NCBI GenBank assembly: GCA_902795275.1
Contig: CADBKQ010000026.1
Coordinates: 55,184 to 119,183, forward strand
From: an uncultured Eubacteriales bacterium
GTDB taxonomy: Bacteria; Bacillota; Clostridia; Christensenellales; Aristaeellaceae
Reading direction: 5' to 3'
DNA length: 64,000 nt
The position numbers were made by a program, and so were the translations under genes. Of this stretch, positions 58,904 to 64,000 are shown piece after piece; position 1 is the stretch's first letter; the number at the start of each line of letters is the position of its first letter. The notes under the pieces are model-generated. The model was not told the DNA's origin, did not search any database, and saw only the letters and a list, made by a program, of their open reading frames with translations.

Positions 58904-59029
58904 TCATTCCACCTGGCACTCGACCTTCACAACGGAAGCGGCTTTGTTCTGCGCCTTGTCTATGACCTGGTTTGCGCTGGCGTTGATATCCGGGCCGCGG
59001 AAGGAATACCGGGTGCCCAGGCTGAACAT
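58904..59029 (-). CDS. 41-residue small protein behind the GH2 gene
   Basis: Starts ATG 59029, five bases after the GH2 stop and 8 bp after AGAGGA. It encodes MFSLGTRYSFRG, then a charged helical stretch (NQVIDKAQNKAASVVKVE). A terminator follows 45 bp on, so it is probably co-transcribed with GH2. No family recognised. Confidence 0.5.
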   Translation of the reverse strand: MFSLGTRYSFRGPDINASANQVIDKAQNKAASVVKVECQVE

Positions 59030-59034
59030 CTTTT

Positions 59035-60657
59035 TTATCCTCTCAGCGCCTCCGAGCATCGCGCGTTGAGGGAACGCAGGGTATCCGCATCGGCTTTCAG
59101 CGCGTGACGGTCATAGGTGTACAGCCCGTTGATCTCGCCTTCCACATCGTAAAGCTGGGTATAGACCACGCCGCAAAGCCCCTCCGGAACAGCGGGAAGC
59201 ACCATAACCTCATAAAGCTGCCGGATCATATCGGTCAGCTGCTCTTCCGTATCCGTTTTGCCGTAGCCGTAGGCTTTCGCGCCGTTTTCCGCCGGGCCGC
59301 CCATCCTGCGGGCATAGCCGCCGCACTCGCTGAGCAGCATCGGCCGGACAGCGCGCGGGCGAAGGCGTTTGTTCCGGAAATAGATATGCTCGCTGTCCAG
59401 GTCGCTCTGATGGCCCTTGAACCAGCCGGAGGCGGTCACGTACACGCGGGAAGGGTCCAGCGCTTTCATTTCCCGATAGATCCTGCTGCTGTCATACTGA
59501 CCCCAGCCCTCGTTGAACAGGGTGTAGAGGATCACGCTGGGATGGGAACGCAGATGATCGATGATCCCCCGGCAGTGCGCCTCAAAGATCGTCCTGCGCC
59601 TGCGGGAACCGAAGGGGAGGTCGGGCCGGTATTTGAAGCCGATGGTGGGCAGCGCCGTATCGAACAGATAATTGTAATGCCCGCTCTGCACCATGTCCTG
59701 AAGCACCAGCAGCCCCAGCCGGTCGCACGCTTCATAGAACGCGGGCTGCTCCACTTTGATGTGCATGCGGACGGCATTGAAGCCCAGGGCTTTGATCTTC
59801 CGGATATCCTCTTCATACCCCGGATCGCCCGCCGCCGGGAGAAACAGCCCTTGGGGGAAATACCCCTGATCCAGCACAGCGGAAAGGAAAATGGGCTTTC
59901 CATTCAGGCACAGGCGCGGAACGCCCTTTCCGTCCCGCTGGATGGATACGGTTCGCAGGCCGAAGGATCGGGCAACCGCGTCCCGTTCCGTTTCCAGACA
60001 AAGCTGATACAGGAACGGATCCTCCGGCGACCACAGGCGCGGGGCAGGGATTTCCAATCGGATCGGCTTGCCGGCGGGTACCTTCGTATGGAGCACCGTT
60101 TCCTCCCCGGCGCGGATTTCCGCAGCGCAGGATTCTCCTGTTTCCGTTTCAACGGTCAGGGTAATGCCGGTCAGGTCCGGGTCGATCCGCACTCCTGTGA
60201 TCCACTTTTCAGGAACGGATTCCAGGAAAACCGGCTGCCAGATGCCGCTGACCGGGGTGTACCACATACCGTGGGGCTTCCTGGTCTGCTTTCCGTACGG
60301 GTAGTCGTGGGACAGCCTGTCCTCCGCCCGGACCTCCAGCAGGTTTTCTCCTTCCCGCAGGGCATCTGATACGTCAAACGAAAAGGGCAGATAACCGCCT
60401 TCGTGGGCGCCCAGAGCCTGGCCGTTGAGCCGGATGGAAGCGATTTGGTCCACCGCGCCAAAATGGAGCAGTACCCTTCGTTCCGTCCGCGGGAAGCCCT
60501 CCGGCAGGCGGAAAGCGCAGGCGTATTCCAGCACCTCCGGCACAGGGCCGCTCCATCCCGACGCTTCGCTTTGCGGCGGGAAAGGCACGCGAATCGGCAG
60601 GCCGTTCATCGTCCAGCCTTTCTCCAGGGAGTAAACGACCCGTGTATGTTCCTTCAT
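59035..60657 (-). CDS. Glycoside hydrolase family 2 (beta-galactosidase/glucuronidase type)
   Basis: 540 residues, ATG after GGGAGGGG, no signal peptide. Jelly-roll (~10-150, GGYLPFSFDVSDALREGEN), immunoglobulin-like domain (~150-240) and TIM barrel (~240-540). Acid/base Glu in LFNEGWGQYD and nucleophile Glu in LSECGGYA are present. The family acts on beta-galactosides, -mannosides or -glucuronides; specificity cannot be told. Shorter than LacZ, close to small GH2 enzymes of gut bacteria. Confidence 0.92.
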   Translation of the reverse strand: MKEHTRVVYSLEKGWTMNGLPIRVPFPPQSEASGWSGPVPEVLEYACAFRLPEGFPRTERRVLLHFGAVDQIASIRLNGQALGAHEGGYLPFSFDVSDALREGENLLEVRAEDRLSHDYPYGKQTRKPHGMWYTPVSGIWQPVFLESVPEKWITGVRIDPDLTGITLTVETETGESCAAEIRAGEETVLHTKVPAGKPIRLEIPAPRLWSPEDPFLYQLCLETERDAVARSFGLRTVSIQRDGKGVPRLCLNGKPIFLSAVLDQGYFPQGLFLPAAGDPGYEEDIRKIKALGFNAVRMHIKVEQPAFYEACDRLGLLVLQDMVQSGHYNYLFDTALPTIGFKYRPDLPFGSRRRRTIFEAHCRGIIDHLRSHPSVILYTLFNEGWGQYDSSRIYREMKALDPSRVYVTASGWFKGHQSDLDSEHIYFRNKRLRPRAVRPMLLSECGGYARRMGGPAENGAKAYGYGKTDTEEQLTDMIRQLYEVMVLPAVPEGLCGVVYTQLYDVEGEINGLYTYDRHALKADADTLRSLNARCSEALRG

Positions 60658-60718
60658 AACCCCTCCCGCTTTCCGTCGTCATTGTCTCCAACGTTTGCGG
60701 ACGTTCTTCCTCATTCTC

Positions 60719-60775
60719 CTAATCGTTCACGTCTGATTCCAGTTTGAACATAACGTGTATATGGGCTTTTGCCAT
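60719..60775 (-). CDS. Possible 18-residue peptide coupled to a regulator gene
   Basis: ATG 60775 follows the stop of the XRE gene by 1 bp with AAAGGCGG before it, encoding MAKAHIHVMFKLESDVND. It may be a coupled peptide or the stump of a lost gene. Confidence 0.25.
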   Translation of the reverse strand: MAKAHIHVMFKLESDVND

Positions 60776-60776
60776 C

Positions 60777-60998
60777 TCAATCGCCGCCTTTCTCCGCGTC
60801 GCCGTTTATCTCCACTATGTCGTCAAGCGTACAGTCAAGGGCGACACAGATTTTTGCTAAACTCTCCATTGCCACGGGCTCATCCTTGCCCATTTTGGCA
60901 AGTATATTCGTACTGATACACGCCGCCTTGCGCATTTCCGTTTTTGTCATCCGCTTGTCAATCAATAATTTCCATAATCGGTTATAGCTGTATGTCAT
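60777..60998 (-). CDS. Small XRE-family regulator
   Basis: 73 residues from ATG 60998, 8 bp after GGAGG. The whole protein is one helix-turn-helix domain (MTKTEMRKAACISTNILAKM) of the Cro/CI kind often found on mobile elements next to recombinases. No recombinase is present here. Strong promoter at 61049. Confidence 0.85.
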   Translation of the reverse strand: MTYSYNRLWKLLIDKRMTKTEMRKAACISTNILAKMGKDEPVAMESLAKICVALDCTLDDIVEINGDAEKGGD

Positions 60999-61048
60999 GC
61001 GCCGAACCTCCGAAAGCTCCGAAAACATCACACAAAAATACAGGAGAG

Positions 61049-61077
61049 ATTATAGCACAAGCAGGCGCAAGCGTCAA
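61049..61077 (-). promoter_or_regulatory. Promoter of the small XRE gene
   Basis: Minus-strand TTGACG (61077-61072), 17-bp spacer, TATAAT (61054-61049) with TG extension. Confidence 0.8.
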
Positions 61078-61114
61078 TAATATATCCTGTAAACGTGATG
61101 TTTCGTATTTGTGA

Positions 61115-61252
61115 ATGGCGGTTCATTGCGTCTTGCAGTATAGAGATAGCCTGGAAGCCACCGAGAAAGCTTTGACTGTTCAGAAAAAACAGCAAGTAAA
61201 AGAGCAGGCAATAAAAGATGATAAGCAGAAAAAGAAAGGCTGGATTCGATAA
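61115..61252 (+). pseudogene. Possible gene remnant, 45 codons
   Basis: An open frame with a coding-like, lysine- and glutamine-rich end (LEATEKALTVQKKQQVKEQA, ending KKGWIR). There is no ribosome site or promoter. It looks like the C-terminus of a lost protein. The remainder of the 477-bp gap has only the promoters at 61049 and 61407. Confidence 0.3.
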
Positions 61253-61406
61253 AAAGTCTGTAATCTGCCCACCATTCCAGAAGGCTATATTGAATGTCAT
61301 TCCTTCATCCACACATTCAGGGTATCGAAGCGACAACCTGTTGATACTCCTTAAGGTTTTGTGGTGAACGTTTTTGAAAGAGGTGGTAGAATTGAGAATG
61401 GATATA

Positions 61407-61415
61407 TGGTATAAT
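61407..61415 (+). promoter_or_regulatory. Extended -10 promoter of the secreted protein gene
   Basis: TGGTATAAT without a clear -35, 61 bp before the start codon. Confidence 0.55.
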
Positions 61416-61475
61416 ACTTTTGGTTTGGTTATAGTGGAGAGCATTACAGGTGCCAAAAAAGGAGGAGGTATGCTT

Positions 61476-62399
61476 ATGAAGCGATCCGCAATTGCTGAAC
61501 ATTTGATTGCTTTTCTGCTGGCTGCGGCAATGCTTTGCGCTTCTTTTCCCGGTGTCAGGGCAGAGGGGGCGATGGCCGAAGGGGGCGTGCCGAGCCTGAC
61601 GCCCCGGCTGCCGAAGACGGTAACCGAATACAATGTGGATTTTGAAACCAAGGCATGGGTTCCGATACGAAGCTGGACCTATACCTATGAAAACGGCTAT
61701 CCCGTTTCGGTGGATTGCTGCGAGATCGAATTTGGCGCCCACTCTCTGACAGCCTACGAGTACGAATTTGAGAATGGCCTGCCGGTGAGCAGAACGTCCG
61801 CCGATGAAGCAAGAGGATATGTGACGACCGTTGAGTACGTCAATGGGAGGCCCTACAATATCACTACCCGGAGCAATGATGGAACGTATATCAGCAAGGA
61901 TCGGTTTCAATACGCCAACGGGGACGATTACTTTACGCTCCTGCTCCACGAGAATCACAGCGTCTTTCCGGAAGCGCCTGAGATGAATGATGACTCGGAG
62001 GAAGTGGACGCCGTATCTGTGACATCAAGCAATGGCCTGCTGGTCAGAACGGTGAACACGGGCATGTACGCCAACTGGGGCGCTGAAACCGAAAAGGAAT
62101 GGCTGCGCTTCAACGGCACCTATACGGCTTCCTATGATGGCGATGGAATCGTTGTCAGCACATCCAGCGTGGTGCGGGCGGGCCGTTCCGGCATCGACGA
62201 CCGGTTTGAGGCGTTCCGAGAAAACGGGCTCATCACAGAGGCGACGGTTCTTTATCCTGAAGGCAGCTCCTGGGCAGGCATGACCCGTTTCGTGTTTGAA
62301 TACACCGACATGGAAACGTCCCACGGGCGGTACGCGACGATGATCAACAGCTTCCTGATGGGTGAAAGCAATAATTACTATAAGTATTTCTGGTACTGA
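61476..62399 (+). CDS. Secreted protein with YD-like repeats
   Basis: 307 residues from ATG 61476 (an ATG at 61470 is also possible) after GGAGGAGG. Signal peptide ~1-27. The mature part has degenerate repeats of ~25 residues with a Tyr-aromatic-NG-x-P core: TYENGYPVSV, EFENGLPVSR, EYVNGRPYNI, QYANGDDYFT. These resemble YD/RHS-type beta-strand repeats. Function unknown; first of three secreted proteins at the window end. Confidence 0.75.
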   Translation: MKRSAIAEHLIAFLLAAAMLCASFPGVRAEGAMAEGGVPSLTPRLPKTVTEYNVDFETKAWVPIRSWTYTYENGYPVSVDCCEIEFGAHSLTAYEYEFENGLPVSRTSADEARGYVTTVEYVNGRPYNITTRSNDGTYISKDRFQYANGDDYFTLLLHENHSVFPEAPEMNDDSEEVDAVSVTSSNGLLVRTVNTGMYANWGAETEKEWLRFNGTYTASYDGDGIVVSTSSVVRAGRSGIDDRFEAFRENGLITEATVLYPEGSSWAGMTRFVFEYTDMETSHGRYATMINSFLMGESNNYYKYFWY

Positions 62400-62494
62400 T
62401 TGCGCGGCAGCATTCCATTTATGGCCAAAGGGGAGAATAATTCAAAGGCGGAACGAAACATAAATCGGTTCATCCTTTTGCTTGCGTATAGCCT

Positions 62495-62524
62495 TTGGCA
62501 TACTGCGCGCGTTATGATTATATT
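62495..62524 (+). promoter_or_regulatory. Promoter before two mini-ORFs
   Basis: TTGGCA (62495-62500), 18-bp spacer, TATATT (62519-62524). Confidence 0.5.
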
Positions 62525-62593
62525 TGCGAAAGCATGAAAGCTGCTTTCTCTGCCCATTCGCCTACAGAACGAAAAAAGAAGGAGAAATAAGGA

Positions 62594-62644
62594 ATGCTCA
62601 TCGCTTTAGCGGGAACAGCACTGGCAATCGTCATTTCATTATGA
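62594..62644 (+). CDS. Possible 16-residue hydrophobic peptide
   Basis: ATG 62594 after AAGGAG; encodes an almost wholly hydrophobic MLIALAGTALAIVISL. It lies 70 bp after a promoter and 28 bp before the next mini-ORF. Too short for a membrane protein of known type. Confidence 0.35.
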   Translation: MLIALAGTALAIVISL

Positions 62645-62672
62645 AATCAACACGCGAAGGAGGTGTTGTGAT

Positions 62673-62738
62673 ATGGCTGAAGAGCATTTGAGAAACCAGC
62701 GTCAGATGACGATGCGCCATCGCGGGCGCGGCGCATAG
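62673..62738 (+). CDS. Possible 21-residue basic peptide
   Basis: ATG 62673, 7 bp after the very strong site GAAGGAGGTG. Encodes MAEEHLRNQRQMTMRHRGRGA, acidic at the front and basic at the end. The ribosome site is among the strongest in the window, which argues for real translation. Confidence 0.45.
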   Translation: MAEEHLRNQRQMTMRHRGRGA

Positions 62739-62821
62739 CCGTCTCTTGGCTCTCTATGCTCCCTTCGACGCATGTGTGCGGTGTTTACTCAGAAGTAATG
62801 AATCAAAAGGAGGCTACTACG

Positions 62822-63561
62822 ATGAAAAAACTGCTTGCCCTGGTATTGGTCCTTTGGTCCTTTGCATTTTCCTCATGTCGTTTATGGCGGCAGCGGAAGA
62901 GGAATACGGCTTCTATGCGGATGACAATCCGGAAGCGGTCCCTTATGTCAGCACTTGGGTGGCTGAGGATGGCTACTGGCGCATTGAGGCCTATGATGAG
63001 GACGGCGGAATAAAGCTGCGGATCATGCACGTACTGGGCGACAACAAGGCGGATGTTTGGGAATACTCAGCCGCGCTGAATCAGGAAAAAGACGCGCTTT
63101 CCACCGTTCCTTTGGGCCTTCATTACAGGCAGGATACCGTTTCGTCCGAGTGGGTTGAAACCTATTATGAAGACGGCGACGCAGTCTTTACCCTCAACAA
63201 TGCCGGGATGCTCCTGTGGAATGATCTCAAGGAAGACGCAGGAAAGGGGCTGGAGTTTCTCAAAATCGGCGATTTCTTTGGCAGCCGCTGGATGAAGGGC
63301 GATATCGAGGTGTGTTTCTTTGACTGGTATGAAGGCGAGTACGATATCCGCCTGTACCAGCGGGGAGAAAACGATGAGATTGTGAACGACGCCATCCTGA
63401 AGGGCGCTTATGACCCTGCGACGGACAGCATTACCGCAGAGGGCTTCTTTGATCCCGACGACACCATCACCGTCACATTTTCCTACGATAGCCAGCGGAA
63501 TGTAGTCTGGACGGAGAACGGAGAAAGCACCGTTCTGGAATACAGCTATCGGACAAATTGA
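62822..63561 (+). pseudogene. Secreted hypothetical protein with a frameshift in the signal peptide
   Basis: ATG 62822 lies 8 bp after GGAGG and starts a signal peptide (MKKLLALVLVLWSFAF). That frame then runs into a meaningless, basic stretch to 63013. The mature part (from about 62893, EEEYGFYADDNPEAVPYVST..., to the stop at 63561) is in the frame one base back, so one base is missing between ~62850 and 62890. A tandem GGTCCTTT repeat lies there. The mature ~220 residues are beta-rich, acidic and without cysteines apart from one; no family recognised. It could be a true lesion, phase variation or a sequence error. Confidence 0.6.
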
Positions 63562-63751
63562 TAGGTCATCGGCCATATGCATGCGGCGTTTTCCGTGCAC
63601 GCATGTATACTGGTCCGTCAGGATCAAAAGAGGTACAAGCGCAGCGAATGATCAGGAAAAATGGCGTGGATAGTGGTCAAAAGCGCATAAAAAAACACAT
63701 CTATGCTGTTTTTTAAAATACTCAGAATGTTTTGAAGCCGGAGGAAAAGCA

Positions 63752-64000
63752 ATGAAAAAATGTATTGTGCTGCTATTGGTTCTGTGTATATGCTGTCCGG
63801 CCGCTTTGGCGGAACAATCCAATTCAGCTTCTTTTGCCTATGTGCATGATCCCCGTGAAAACCCTGTCGCCATGCGGGATATTGTTGAGAATCCTGCTGC
63901 AGTTTACGGGTTTTCTCCCAGCTCGGCTGAAGAATCCACGCTAAAAGAATATGCAGATGCTATCGATTGGACGGATCCCGATCAGGTGTCCGCTGCCCGT
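63752..64000 (+). CDS. Secreted hypothetical protein, N-terminal part (gene cut by window edge)
   Basis: ATG 63752 after GGAGGAAAA. Signal peptide ~1-20 (MKKCIVLLLVLCICCPAALA), then HDPRENPVAMRDIVENPAAV and YGFSP, open to the window edge. The NP-x-A-x-x-DIVENP wording suggests a conserved secreted family of gut Clostridia, but no function is known. It follows the frameshifted gene by 190 bp. Confidence 0.7.
   Translation, partial: MKKCIVLLLVLCICCPAALAEQSNSASFAYVHDPRENPVAMRDIVENPAAVYGFSPSSAEESTLKEYADAIDWTDPDQVSAAR

Noticed and set aside
60777..61252. Remnant of an integrative element (XRE gene, 18-codon ORF, 45-codon remnant)
   Set aside because: No integrase, attachment sites or mobilisation gene was found, so the pieces are reported singly.
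61028..61651. Long minus-strand open frame of 207 codons
   Set aside because: It overlaps a better plus-strand gene with signal peptide and ribosome site, and its translation has no domain-like features.
62822..62835. Programmed -1 frameshift at the A6 run
   Set aside because: A slip there would give a less typical signal sequence, and no stimulatory stem or ribosome site is evident; a one-base lesion further on explains the data better.

Overview
The window looks like chromosomal DNA of a strictly anaerobic, GC-rich (by eye high-50s %) Clostridia-type Firmicute of gut or rumen character. The evidence is the strong AGGAGG ribosome sites, sigma-A-like promoters with many extended -10 elements, a Na+-pumping decarboxylase cluster, a SpoIIAA-like STAS protein, BMP-type and iron/spermidine-type ABC importers, GH43 and GH2 glycosidases, and BspA-like surface proteins. 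No rRNA, tRNA, CRISPR array, prophage or complete insertion sequence was seen. The genus cannot be fixed from the sequence alone.

Layout. 1-4.2 kb: plant-polysaccharide genes (a cut secreted carbohydrate-binding protein, a GH43 enzyme, an SGNH esterase). 4.2-9.7 kb: an AI-2E-family membrane protein, a membrane HD-GYP phosphodiesterase and a fatty-acyl-CoA ligase. 10-13.3 kb: an alpha/beta hydrolase plus divergent ktrA and ktrB (K+ uptake). 13.4-17.7 kb: a zinc-uptake operon (zur, small Cys/His membrane protein, znuA, znuC, znuB, lipoprotein) from a consensus promoter flanked by two Fur-type boxes. 18-19 kb: gap. 19.3-25.6 kb: a biotin-dependent Na+-pump cluster with two different carboxyltransferase subunits, one carrier protein, the beta and gamma membrane subunits and a STAS/ATPase-like pair. 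26-29 kb: a phosphodiester glycosidase with small membrane proteins, and an ECF sigma/anti-sigma-like pair. 29-30.3 kb: rpsF-ssb-rpsR with a switch-like leader. 30.6-36.4 kb: RNase Z, exonuclease III, an AraC regulator, a hypothetical protein and a two-component system. 36.7-44.2 kb: a second phosphodiester glycosidase, an Lgt-like membrane protein, a BMP-type nucleoside/sugar ABC importer, a nucleotidyltransferase and a Nudix hydrolase. 44.3-45.9 kb: pgi. 46-53 kb: an exopolysaccharide operon (UDP-xylose synthase, initiating sugar transferase, PssD/PssE pair, two GT4 enzymes, polymerase) followed by a BspA-like protein. 53.3-57.6 kb: an ABC importer operon interrupted by a 400-bp repeat. 57.9-64 kb: small regulators, GH2 and a run of small or secreted hypothetical proteins, one of them frameshifted.

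The most unusual layer is non-coding. A modular element of about 340-460 bp occurs three times. It has inverted arms whose hairpin stems differ between copies but stay self-complementary, and its core is inverted in one copy. An ~80-bp repeat occurs three times, once nested inside the larger element. A 187-bp MITE-like element has perfect 30-bp ends. Three arrays are built of heptanucleotides, two of them as inverted pairs. These elements lie between genes and inside operons, and in one case supply the end of a reading frame.

Functionally, the carboxyltransferase cluster is the most promising system. It carries homologues of all three parts of a Wood-Werkman transcarboxylase (12S-, 5S- and 1.3S-like) together with both membrane subunits of a Na+-translocating decarboxylase, and a STAS/ATPase-like pair suggests protein-level regulation.
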